Shown here piece after piece: positions 17,520 through 25,628 of a DNA stretch of 64,000 nt (within the stretch, counting starts at the first letter, position 1; each line of letters starts with the position of its first letter). The translations under genes were made by a program, and so were the position numbers. Below the pieces are notes generated by a model. The model was not told where the DNA came from. It did no database searches and saw nothing but the letters and a program-made list of their open reading frames with translations. The DNA is from Herbaspirillum sp. SJZ107 (lineage in GTDB: Bacteria; Pseudomonadota; Gammaproteobacteria; Burkholderiales; Burkholderiaceae_D). The stretch spans positions 124,001 to 188,000 of the forward strand of contig NZ_VFNH01000005.1 of the NCBI RefSeq assembly GCF_006715485.1, read 5' to 3'.

Positions 17520-17608
17520 GTTGGACGCGTGGACGGGAAACCCGTCCACCCTACCCGTAATGCCGGCATCATCGTAGGGTGGACGGCTGCGCCGTCCACG
17601 CGTTCAAC
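17520..17608. repeat. Composite extragenic palindrome (BIME-like)
   Basis: Two perfect hairpins, GTGGACGGG-AAA-CCCGTCCAC (17529-17549) and GTGGACGGC-TGC-GCCGTCCAC (17579-17599), lie head to head. Their flanks CCACCCTAC/GTAGGGTGG also pair. The outer 17 bases of the whole unit are inverted copies with one mismatch. It fills most of the gap between convergent genes and probably ends transcription from both sides. The type resembles dispersed REP/BIME units. Confidence 0.8.
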
Positions 17609-17628
17609 CTACTCCTGAATACTTCTAT

Positions 17629-18489
17629 CTATTCCGCCGCGCGAGCCCGCGCCGCCGAACGCGCAAACGTCCACGCAAATCCGAGGCCGGCCGAGGTCCC
17701 GGTCGACTTCTTCATCAGCGGACTGTCCTGGTTCGCCGCGCCCGAATAGCTTTCGTAACGCACGAACCCGAACACACGCACGTCCGGATTCATGCGCCAG
17801 GTCCCGAACAAGCCGGTACGCACCAGCAGCAGCCCGCCATCCGCGCGGTATGCAGGGCGGTCAGCGGTAGCGTACTGCGGCGCGACTTCATAGAAATAGC
17901 GGTTGATGCGGCGGTCGCCGAACACGGCGCCGAGCTGGCCCTCCAGGGTCCAGCGCGCGCCTTCGCCGCGCTTTTCCCACACCAGCCGCGGTTCCATGGT
18001 CCAGCCCTGGCGGCGCAGGCCCCCACGCCCCTCGATCACCGCGCGCAGCGGCAGCTCGAAACGCATCCTGCCCTGCTCGCCCATGTCGGCGAACTTGTAT
18101 TTCACGCGCGGACCGAATTCGACCAGCGTGCCCAGGTCCGGCATGCCGCGGCGCGCCTCGACATCCTTGGACCGGGCCGGCAGCGAGCCGGAAAAACCGA
18201 TGTCGAATTCGACCTTGTCGGTGTTCAGCAGGCGCGCGCCGACGCCGTTCTGGTCGGCGCGGAAGGTCTTGCCGCGGTAGATCACGAAAGGCAGCACCAG
18301 GCCGCGGTTGGAGCGGTCGTCGGCGCCGGGATAGGCCGGCGTGCTGAAGCCGGCCGCGCCGATGCCGGCTTCCCACAGCGGCAGGTTGCGCTCCGCCGGC
18401 TGGGCGCTCTCGACGGGTTCGGCGGCCTGGACCAGGCAGGCGGGAAGCAGGAAGGTGGCCGCAAGGGCGGCAGGAAGACAGGTTCGCAT
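17629..18489 (-). CDS. MipA/OmpV family outer-membrane protein
   Basis: 286 residues. A signal peptide (MRTCLPAALAATFLLPACL) is followed by a beta-barrel of the MltA-interacting protein family, with LPLWEAGIGAAGFSTPAYPG, VLPFVIYRGKTFRAD and alternating hydrophobic strands; the C-terminal strand is LGFAWTFARSAA. Members act as outer-membrane scaffolds or porin-like proteins. The start at 18489 is chosen for the signal peptide; upstream in-frame ATGs at 18531 and 18630 lack a ribosome site too. It follows the nuclease gene behind a terminator. Confidence 0.85.
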   Translation of the reverse strand: MRTCLPAALAATFLLPACLVQAAEPVESAQPAERNLPLWEAGIGAAGFSTPAYPGADDRSNRGLVLPFVIYRGKTFRADQNGVGARLLNTDKVEFDIGFSGSLPARSKDVEARRGMPDLGTLVEFGPRVKYKFADMGEQGRMRFELPLRAVIEGRGGLRRQGWTMEPRLVWEKRGEGARWTLEGQLGAVFGDRRINRYFYEVAPQYATADRPAYRADGGLLLVRTGLFGTWRMNPDVRVFGFVRYESYSGAANQDSPLMKKSTGTSAGLGFAWTFARSAARARAAE

Positions 18490-18569
18490 TGGTGGCGGCG
18501 TCAATAACAGGATGGTATGTAAACGCGCCATTCTAACGATGCAGGTCGGCGCACGCCACGCGATGTTGC

Positions 18570-18609
18570 AAAAAAAGAACCGCCACCGGCTTTGGCGGCC
18601 TGTGGCGGT
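18570..18609 (-). terminator. Intrinsic terminator after S1/P1 nuclease gene
   Basis: On the minus strand ACCGCCAC pairs with GTGGCGGT around a 15-base loop and is followed by TCTTTTTTT. It begins 22 bases after the nuclease stop and ends transcription before the MipA gene. Confidence 0.8.
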
Positions 18610-18630
18610 CCTGGCGGAGCGACGAAGCAA

Positions 18631-19692
18631 TCAGGAATTCGGCCAGATCGCCTGCAACACCTGCGCCAGGTGGTAGCCGCCCTTGATCAGCTGGGTCTTG
18701 GCGATCGCCGAGCTCGGCACCGGGTAATCGTTCGGCACTTCCAGGTTCCAGGTGTAATAGGTCTCGCCCTTCTTGCTGGTCTGCTGGGTCAACTTGCCGA
18801 CGGTGACGCCCTTATACGCTTCCTTCGACACGGCCAGCGCGTCGTCGGCCCACTGGTAGGGCCAGGTGGCCAGGTCGCCAGTGGCCGACACGATCGCAGG
18901 CTTGCCGTCGATCGCCGCCTGCGCGAACTGGTCCGGGGTCTTGGTGCGGATGCGGCGGAACGCGTAGTTGACGGTGGTGCTGTCCCAGTACGAGTGGAAG
19001 GGTTTGGTCAGCGCCTTGGGCACGCCCGGCTTCACCACCGGTGGCGTGTCCGCCGGCGGAATCACGCCGGCGCTGATGCGCTCCAGGTTGGCGTCGTCCA
19101 GCAGCAGGTTGTTGCCGCCGCGCGAATCGAAGATCGCGGTCTCGTCGATCTCGGCCGGGCTGGTCGGCACCACGAACTTGCCTTCCTTCGACACGAAAGC
19201 GGCGCCCACGTGCAGCGGCTGGTGGATGTCGCCGGTCATGTGGGTGATCAGGATCAGGGCCTGGCGCTTGGTGAACTTGTGCGGGTTGGTGGCCGGGGTG
19301 TCCTTGCCCTGCAGGACGGCGATCGCCTGCTTCAGCGTCTGCACGATGTCGTCGTCGGCGGTGCCGACCGCGTGGTCATGGTAGTGATCCAGCTGGAACG
19401 GCACGTCGGTATAGTGGTACTCGCTGTGCTTTGGGTTCGCGTTCACGTACTCGACCATGTCCGGGGTCTGCGGGCCGCAGTAGGTGCCCTTCACGCAGTC
19501 CGGCCAGTTGGCGATCGATTCCAGGGTTTCGCCCGGCAGCAGGATCGATTTGATCATCTTTTCTGCGGCGCTGCCCTTGAGCAGCTTGTCGGCGATGCTG
19601 CCGACGGCGCGATGGCCGTCGTTGCCCCAGGCCGATGCGTCCATTGACGCGAATGCGCTTGCCAGCGCGATGACGAATGCCAGTTTTTTCAT
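18631..19692 (-). CDS. Exported S1/P1-family nuclease
   Basis: 353 residues. A cleavable signal peptide (MKKLAFVIALASAFASMDASA) leaves mature WGNDGHRAVG, with the N-terminal Trp that ligates zinc in this family. Further zinc-ligand regions are HMTGDIHQPLHVG, with its HxxxDxHQPLH pattern, and FDSRGGNNLLL. The fold cleaves single-stranded DNA and RNA and 3'-phosphates of nucleotides. The ATG at 19692 has AAGGAAAG upstream; the much longer open frame to 20550 is antisense read-through. It lies 44 bases downstream of the 5'-nucleotidase gene, probably co-transcribed, so both would act outside the inner membrane to make nucleosides. Confidence 0.94.
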   Translation of the reverse strand: MKKLAFVIALASAFASMDASAWGNDGHRAVGSIADKLLKGSAAEKMIKSILLPGETLESIANWPDCVKGTYCGPQTPDMVEYVNANPKHSEYHYTDVPFQLDHYHDHAVGTADDDIVQTLKQAIAVLQGKDTPATNPHKFTKRQALILITHMTGDIHQPLHVGAAFVSKEGKFVVPTSPAEIDETAIFDSRGGNNLLLDDANLERISAGVIPPADTPPVVKPGVPKALTKPFHSYWDSTTVNYAFRRIRTKTPDQFAQAAIDGKPAIVSATGDLATWPYQWADDALAVSKEAYKGVTVGKLTQQTSKKGETYYTWNLEVPNDYPVPSSAIAKTQLIKGGYHLAQVLQAIWPNS

Positions 19693-19736
19693 TGTCTTTC
19701 CTTGATGGGACAGCTGATTATCCAATACTCGCGCGC

Positions 19737-21431
19737 TCAGCGCACCTTCTTGATGCGCGGCTGTGGCGCCGCCAGCGACGCCTCGCCTGCGCCCTGTTTC
19801 AGGTGCGCGATCAATGCATCCAGGTCGCGCATGCCGGTATCCACGCGGCGCGTTCCCGCCGCCAGCGCCGGGAAGTTGTCGCCGCCGTCGGCCAGGAAGT
19901 TGTTGGCCGTCACGCGGTAGGTCCTGCCGTCCTCGAGCGGCTTGCCGTCGACCCTGACGCTGCCCGGCACCACGCGCTGGCCCGGCGGACGGGTGCTGTC
20001 CCATTGATAGGACAGGCTGCTCGAGACCTGCAGCATGTAGCCGCGCGACCCCTCGCGCTTCCACTGCTGCTCGAGCAGGTCGCGCAGCTGGGCGCCGCGC
20101 AGGTCCAGCACCACCAGGGTATTGCCGAACGGGAGCACGGCCTGGGCCTGGCCGAAGCTGACCACGCCGCCCTCGCCCACCTCCAGGTCCTTGCGGATGC
20201 CGCCCGGGTTCATGAAGGCGACCTGCGCGCCCTGGCTGCGGGTCGCGGCCAGCGCGGCGTCGGCGATCATGCCGCCCAGCGCCGATTCGCCGTCGTCGTT
20301 TTCCTTGCGCGCCACGGCGCCCTTGATGTGCGCCACCGGCTTGGCCAGCGCGGCCTGGCTGCGCGCGCGCACATCTTGAAGATAGAGCGATAGCTGCGGA
20401 TCGGGTGCAAAAGCGCCCGGCGCCATCACCACGTTGCGCACCTGGATGTCCTCGACCTTGCCCGATACCGGATCGACCGTCATCTTGATGCGCGACAGCA
20501 GGTGGCCCATGGCGTCGGCCTGGGTCACCACGCGGCCGTCGACCTTGCACAGGTAGCCTTTATGGGAGTGGCCGGTGAGGACCAGGCGGATCGCCGGGTC
20601 CAGCTTTTTCACGATGCCGACGATCGGACCTTCGAGGCCGTCGCAGTTGACCTTGTCGAAAGGTTCGCCGGTGTGGCCGCCCTCGTGGATCAGCACCACG
20701 AACACCTGGGCGCCTTGGGCGCGCATGGCCGGCAGCACCTTGTTGATCGAGTCGGCTTCGTCGAGGAAGGACAGGCCCTTGATCGCGGAACCGACCGCCA
20801 CCGAGGGCACGTCCTGCAGCACCGCGCCGATCAGGCCGACCTTGACGCCCTTGACGTCGACGATGCGCCAGCCCGGCACCAGGTTCTTGCCGCTGGCCTG
20901 GTCGACCACGTTGGTGGCGAGATAGGTGAAGCCGGCGCCTTCGAAGCTTGTCGAGATCTGGCACGCCTTGCTCGGGCGCGGCGAATCGCAGCCGCCGTGC
21001 TGCTGGCGCAGCAGTTCCTTGCTGCCCTGGTCGAATTCGTGGTTGCCGAGCGCGCTGGCGACGAGGCCCATGCGGTTCATCGCGATGATGCTCGGCTCGT
21101 CGGCCCACATCGAGGACAGCGCCGGGCTGGCGCCGACCAGGTCGCCGGCGCCGACGAACAGCAGGTCCTTGTCTTCCTTGCGGAAGGCGGCCAGCGCGCC
21201 GCCCAGCACGTCGATGCCGCCCGCCTTGACGGTCTCGGTGCCTGGCTTGCCCTGCGGCGCCAGCTTATAGGCGCTCGCTTCGAGGTTGCCGTGGAAGTCG
21301 TTGATGGAGACCAGGTTGAGTTCGACCGGCTTGCCGGCGCGGGATGCGCCGGGTGGCGTGGTACAGCCGGCCAGCGTCAGGGCCAGCGCCAGCGCGCTCA
21401 AACCGGCGCGGGCGGGACGGAGATGGATCAT
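19737..21431 (-). CDS. Lipoprotein 5'-nucleotidase (UshA/NutA-like)
   Basis: 564 residues. The lipobox LALTLAGC (Cys about residue 23) anchors it to the outer or inner membrane. A calcineurin-like metallophosphoesterase domain (about 38-350) shows NLVSINDFHGNLE, GAGDLVGASPALS, GNHEFDQGS and LTGHSHKGY with the metal ligands. The 5_nucleotid_C domain (about 370-540) has FMNPGGIRKDL and a substrate-binding ADGGDNFPAL. It dephosphorylates external nucleotides to nucleosides. It lies between the TonB-dependent receptor (behind a terminator) and the nuclease gene. The start at 21431 (MIHLRPARAG) is fixed by the signal peptide. Confidence 0.94.
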   Translation of the reverse strand: MIHLRPARAGLSALALALTLAGCTTPPGASRAGKPVELNLVSINDFHGNLEASAYKLAPQGKPGTETVKAGGIDVLGGALAAFRKEDKDLLFVGAGDLVGASPALSSMWADEPSIIAMNRMGLVASALGNHEFDQGSKELLRQQHGGCDSPRPSKACQISTSFEGAGFTYLATNVVDQASGKNLVPGWRIVDVKGVKVGLIGAVLQDVPSVAVGSAIKGLSFLDEADSINKVLPAMRAQGAQVFVVLIHEGGHTGEPFDKVNCDGLEGPIVGIVKKLDPAIRLVLTGHSHKGYLCKVDGRVVTQADAMGHLLSRIKMTVDPVSGKVEDIQVRNVVMAPGAFAPDPQLSLYLQDVRARSQAALAKPVAHIKGAVARKENDDGESALGGMIADAALAATRSQGAQVAFMNPGGIRKDLEVGEGGVVSFGQAQAVLPFGNTLVVLDLRGAQLRDLLEQQWKREGSRGYMLQVSSSLSYQWDSTRPPGQRVVPGSVRVDGKPLEDGRTYRVTANNFLADGGDNFPALAAGTRRVDTGMRDLDALIAHLKQGAGEASLAAPQPRIKKVR

Positions 21432-21547
21432 GAAGTAGTACACCTTATCTTGTTGCGGACGTGCGCGGTACGTGGTTTGGCGCCCGCGATTATTGCATGT
21501 AAGCCCGGGCTGGCGGTCTTTACGGGCCCGCGATTCCGGCCTTCCAT

Positions 21548-21582
21548 AAAAAGAAAAACGGCCGGTGTCGCCACCGGCCGTT
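21548..21582 (-). terminator. Intrinsic terminator after TonB-dependent receptor gene
   Basis: On the minus strand an 11-bp stem (ACGGCCGGTG/CACCGGCCGT plus one A-T pair) with a 4-base loop runs into a T-rich tract (TTTTTCTTTTTA). It lies about 30 bases after the receptor stop. Confidence 0.85.
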
Positions 21583-21612
21583 CTGCGCATCAAACCAACG
21601 CGTTCAGAAGGA

Positions 21613-24600
21613 TCAGAACTCGTAGTTCAGGGTCACTTGCGCGGCCCACTGCGATTCGCCCTTCACCTGGCGGACGTTGTAGTCGTCCACCTGGGTGCGC
21701 ACGTTGTACACGTACTTGCCGTTTTCGGTACCGGCGTAGTCGACGAAGCCACGGGTGTAGCCGCCCGACGACGAGAACGGCACTTCGTTGATGTGGCCCC
21801 ACTTCTTGTTCAGCAGGTTACCGACGTTCAGGATGTCCAGCGACAGGCGAGCCTTGTTACGCGAGAACATGCCCGGGATTTCCTGGCTGATCTTGATGTC
21901 GAAGCTGTTGGTCCACGGTGCGAAGTCGTTGTTGCGGCCGACGACGCCACCCTTGGCATTGCTCAGCGCCTTGTTGCCGTTGACGACATCCCAGAAACGC
22001 TGTTCGTTGGCGTGGCTGGTCGCGGTATCGCCTGCAAAGACCACCTCGCCCGAACCGAAGGCGCTCGGGATGTACATCAGGTCATTGGTGTTGACGTTAT
22101 CGCCGTTCATGTCGTTCTTGAAGGTCCAGCTGTACGGCTTGCCGGTGCGGCCTTCGTAGAACAGACCGAAGCGGGTCTTCAGGTTCGAGAAGAAGGCCTT
22201 CTCGAAGTTGACCACGGCATTGATACGGTTCTTCACCAGGTACGACGAGTTCGCAGCGATGTCTTCGTTCGGGTTGAACGAAGCGCGGGCGCCGTAGTTC
22301 GAGCTCGAGGTCGACGAGCTCAGGTTCGAGACTTCGGTCGCGTAGGTGTGGGTGGCGGACACCGACCAGCTCAGGCCCTTGGTCATCGGGTAGCTCAGCG
22401 ACAGGGTTTCCAGGCGGCTTTCGCCCTTGTCCGTGTTGGTGGCCAGCAGAACGTTACCGTACGACACGTTGCTCAGTGCCTTGGCGGTGTTGGTGCAGCC
22501 GGTGGCAACCGAGACCGAGTTGTTGCCCGGGTTCCAGCAGTTACGCGACAGGCCGTTGGCATTCCAGAACAGCGGACGGCCATCGATGCCGGTGGCGCTG
22601 GCATTGCCCAGGTTCAGGTTCTGGTAATAGATACCGTCCTTGGTCTTGATGTACAGCGCTTCGGCGCTGGCCACCAGGCCGTACCACGGCAGTTCCATCT
22701 CGAAGGCCAGGTTGGCTTTCCAGTTCGACGGCTGGCGCAGGCTGGAATCCAGCAGGTCGACGTTGGCGGTTGCCGGTGCGCCGGTCACGACCTTCTGGGT
22801 GTCCGGATTCGGGCTGAAGGTGCCGTCGGCGTTCGGGCAGCGGGTCGCGCCCGAGCCCGAGCAGGTGCTGGTACGGGTTGCGATACCGGCGTTCTGGTAC
22901 GGGTTGGCCAGCCAGACGTTGGCGGCCGCACCCTGGAACAGGCCGGCGCCGCCGCGCACTTGCATCATGCGCTTGCTGTCGAAGCGGTAGTTGAAGCCGA
23001 AACGCGGCTGGAACAGCTTCTGGCCGTCAGGCGTGACGGTGTTGTCGCGGCCGAAACCGCCGGTCTGGCGTGCGGTCGCAGTGGCGCCCGGGACGACGGC
23101 GGCAGCCACTGCGGCGTTACGCGGCGGGTTGCGGTCCAGGCCCAGCTGGTCGACACGGAAACCGTAGTTCAGGGTCAGCTGCTTGTTGACGCTCCAGGTG
23201 TCCTGCAGGAACAGGCCGGTGTTGTTCATCTCGAAGGCGGCGACGGCGTCGTTCAGCGTGAAGCCGTTGGCAGCCTGCTGCAGCGTGTACGAGGTCGGAC
23301 GGCCGCGGCGGAAGTTTTCCAGCACGGCGGCTTCGACCTGGGCCAGCGTTGCCGAACCGCAGTTGATGCGGCCACCGGTAATAGCCGGGGAGCTGTAGGT
23401 GAAGTTATTGTCGCAGGCAAAGGTGTAGTTGCCGTAGACGTTCTGCAGGAAGGCGTTGTAGATCTTGTTGTTCTGGTAGTCGGCACCGAACTTGATCTCG
23501 TGATCGCCCACGGTCCAGTTGGCACCGCCGTAGTAATCCTTGGTGCGGGTGCCCAGCACGTTCTGCTGGCGCGAGTTCTCGGTACCGGCATTGATGAAGC
23601 GGTTGCCGGTGCGGGTGCCGCTCGGCGCATCGGTCGGCAGCGGGCCGCTGAACTGGAAGCCCATGGTCGGCAGGCGCGCATTGTTCTTCGGCACCGAATC
23701 ATAGTCGCGCGAGGACGCCTTGAATTCGGTCGAGAAGGTCGGGGTCCAGTCGGAGAACACCTGGGCGACGACGGTCTCGATCTGCTTTTCCTGGTTGTAC
23801 AGGAAGGAGTTCAGCGAGATGCCGGTGGCCGAGAAGCTCGGGAATTGCGGTTCGGACTGGCTGGTGCGCTGGTAGCGCAGGTTGGCACGGTGGTTGTCGC
23901 TGATGTTCCAGTCGGCCTTGATCATCTGCTCGCGCGAGACCAGCTGGCCGCCGCCGCTGACGGTATTGCCGAGGTCGATGCCATACTGGCTCTTGGCGAT
24001 GTCCTGCACCGCGGCGATCTCGGCCGGGGTGATGCCGACGGTGGTGCCGGTGCCCTGGCCGATGTAGCCGAAGTCCGGCGAGCTGCGGCTCGACTTGGTC
24101 TCTTCGCTCAAGGCGTAGAAGAACAGCTTGTCCTGGACGACCGGACCGCTGGCCCACACGCCCTTGGTGGTTTCCTTCGACTCCGGCGGCTCGGTGTAGT
24201 CGCCGCTGGCGATGTTGTAGCGCTTGCCCGACAGGCGGTCGTCGCGGTAGACGTAGTACACGCCGCCGCGCAGGGTGTTGGTACCGGACTTGGTCACGGC
24301 GTTGATGTTGCCGCCGGTGTAGCCCTTCTGGGTCACGTCATAGTTGGCGACGTTCACCTGCACCGACTGGATCGCTTCGATCGAGATCGGCTGGCGCGCG
24401 GTCGGGCTGCCGTTGGCTTCTAGGCCGAAGGTGTCGTTGATGGCGACGCCGTCGACGGTCATCGAGTTGAAGCGCGAGTTCTGGCCTGCGACCGAGATCT
24501 CGCCGCGTTCCTTGTCGGTCTGCGACACGCGGGGGTCAGCACGTGCGAAGTCCTGCAGGTTGCGGTTGATCGATGCCTGGGTCTGCAGCTGGGCATTGCT

Positions 24601-25032
24601 GATCGAGGTGCCGGCACCCATGTTGTTGCGGCTGAAGATTTCGGCGCGGGCGCGGTTGCCGGCGACGTTCACGGTCTGGATTGCCGGGGCGCCGATGGTG
24701 GCGTCCACCGAGGCGGTTTCCGCCAGCGTCAGGAACACACCTTCGCGGCGTTCGGTCTGGCCGTTCTTGGTGATGATGATCGTGTACGGACCGCCGGTAC
24801 GCAGGCCGCGTGCCAGGTAGCGGCCCTGGGCGTCGGTGGTGACGGTGCTGACCGAACCGGATTCGGTGTGGATGATCTGCACCGAAGCGCCGGCGGTCGG
24901 CGCGCCGTCCGGACCGGAGATACGGCCGCCGACTGCCGAAGTCGTGTTCTGCGCGAGGGCCGGAGCGCCCGCCAGAGCAATCGACAGAGCCAGCGCCAGC
25001 TTGGTCAGCTGGATCCGTTTTTGATAGACCAT
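21613..25032 (-). CDS. Oar-like TonB-dependent receptor
   Basis: 1139 residues. The signal peptide (MVYQKRIQLTKLALALSIAL) ends near ALA-QNTTS. A carboxypeptidase-regulatory-like domain follows (about 30-110; GAPTAGASVQIIHTESGSV). Then come a plug domain (about 130-260; MTVDGVAINDTFGLE, GGNINAVTKSGTN) and a large 22-strand barrel ending in VTLNYEF with the terminal aromatic residue. This is the OmpA-related (Oar) type, longer than siderophore receptors. It is followed on the same strand by the 5'-nucleotidase and S1/P1 nuclease genes. I infer uptake of nucleic-acid breakdown products or oligonucleotides; the family itself does not show the ligand. Confidence 0.93.
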   Translation of the reverse strand: MVYQKRIQLTKLALALSIALAGAPALAQNTTSAVGGRISGPDGAPTAGASVQIIHTESGSVSTVTTDAQGRYLARGLRTGGPYTIIITKNGQTERREGVFLTLAETASVDATIGAPAIQTVNVAGNRARAEIFSRNNMGAGTSISNAQLQTQASINRNLQDFARADPRVSQTDKERGEISVAGQNSRFNSMTVDGVAINDTFGLEANGSPTARQPISIEAIQSVQVNVANYDVTQKGYTGGNINAVTKSGTNTLRGGVYYVYRDDRLSGKRYNIASGDYTEPPESKETTKGVWASGPVVQDKLFFYALSEETKSSRSSPDFGYIGQGTGTTVGITPAEIAAVQDIAKSQYGIDLGNTVSGGGQLVSREQMIKADWNISDNHRANLRYQRTSQSEPQFPSFSATGISLNSFLYNQEKQIETVVAQVFSDWTPTFSTEFKASSRDYDSVPKNNARLPTMGFQFSGPLPTDAPSGTRTGNRFINAGTENSRQQNVLGTRTKDYYGGANWTVGDHEIKFGADYQNNKIYNAFLQNVYGNYTFACDNNFTYSSPAITGGRINCGSATLAQVEAAVLENFRRGRPTSYTLQQAANGFTLNDAVAAFEMNNTGLFLQDTWSVNKQLTLNYGFRVDQLGLDRNPPRNAAVAAAVVPGATATARQTGGFGRDNTVTPDGQKLFQPRFGFNYRFDSKRMMQVRGGAGLFQGAAANVWLANPYQNAGIATRTSTCSGSGATRCPNADGTFSPNPDTQKVVTGAPATANVDLLDSSLRQPSNWKANLAFEMELPWYGLVASAEALYIKTKDGIYYQNLNLGNASATGIDGRPLFWNANGLSRNCWNPGNNSVSVATGCTNTAKALSNVSYGNVLLATNTDKGESRLETLSLSYPMTKGLSWSVSATHTYATEVSNLSSSTSSSNYGARASFNPNEDIAANSSYLVKNRINAVVNFEKAFFSNLKTRFGLFYEGRTGKPYSWTFKNDMNGDNVNTNDLMYIPSAFGSGEVVFAGDTATSHANEQRFWDVVNGNKALSNAKGGVVGRNNDFAPWTNSFDIKISQEIPGMFSRNKARLSLDILNVGNLLNKKWGHINEVPFSSSGGYTRGFVDYAGTENGKYVYNVRTQVDDYNVRQVKGESQWAAQVTLNYEF

Positions 25033-25570
25033 TGTGTAAACCCCAAAAAGACTATTAATTGTGTTTAGAAACCGAAGTTTCCCTCTCAGTACTGCAACCC
25101 TAGTCCGGCGGCCCTGAGGCGCCGATCTTCTTATCCTGTCAGCCCGCCATTTTTCGGTGCATTTTCATCCGCATATGCACCAGTCAAAAGCAGCGCACGC
25201 GATTCTAAATGCCGTATATTTCACCGCCGTTACAAGCACGTTCCCGCTAATTCCGTCTTGTCTTTACTTAACAAAAGTCCAATATGCAGGAAGGCTCTGG
25301 GCGTGACAAATACGTTTTCTTTCAAAAATTTATAGCTTGCGCGAATAAGTTGATGAAAAAATAGGCAGTTGACGCATGCAAAGTGCGTTTCCCCTAGGGA
25401 AATGGCACGGCGGGATTATAAGCGGTGCATACTTCCTGAAAATCTTTTCGCTTGTTTTTTAGGCAAAGCGTGAGAGAAAGTGTGGGATTTGTAGCGGGAA
25501 GGCGACAACGGCCTTATAAGCATATGCAGTACGGGCACAGTCGACAGGTTTTCGGCGTGCAGAAATGACG

Positions 25571-25598
25571 AGGCCGGCGGCATCGCTGCCGCCGGCCT
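25571..25598. repeat. Strong extragenic hairpin
   Basis: AGGCCGGCGGCA-TCGC-TGCCGCCGGCCT is a perfect 12-bp stem with a tetraloop. It lies just beyond the adenosine-deaminase terminator and has no U-tract on either strand. It may back up termination, or be a REP-type unit. Confidence 0.6.
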
Positions 25599-25602
25599 GG
25601 CG

Positions 25603-25624
25603 AAAAACGGGGCGCCCTGCCCCG
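25603..25624 (-). terminator. Intrinsic terminator of the xdhABC-guaD-deaminase operon
   Basis: On the minus strand CGGGGC pairs with GCCCCG around a 5-base loop, followed directly by TTTTT (25607-25603). It starts 4 bases after the deaminase stop codon. Confidence 0.75.
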
Positions 25625-25628
25625 CTCG

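Larger units (their letters stand above)
25033..25628. other. Long intergenic region upstream of TonB-dependent receptor
   Basis: About 600 bases without a supported gene, noticeably AT-richer than its flanks. It must contain the receptor promoter and a long 5' leader. I see a perfect hairpin TTTCCC-CTA-GGGAAA at 25388-25402, a strong hairpin at 25571-25598, and the adenosine-deaminase terminator at 25603-25624. I looked for a purine riboswitch core and found none. Confidence 0.5.

Noticed and set aside
21565..24423. Plus-strand open frame of 952 codons
   Set aside because: It is antisense to the TonB-dependent receptor; no start signal or motif.
25033..25628. Purine or other riboswitch upstream of the TonB receptor
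   Set aside because: I looked for conserved junction sequences and a three-way stem. None is visible.
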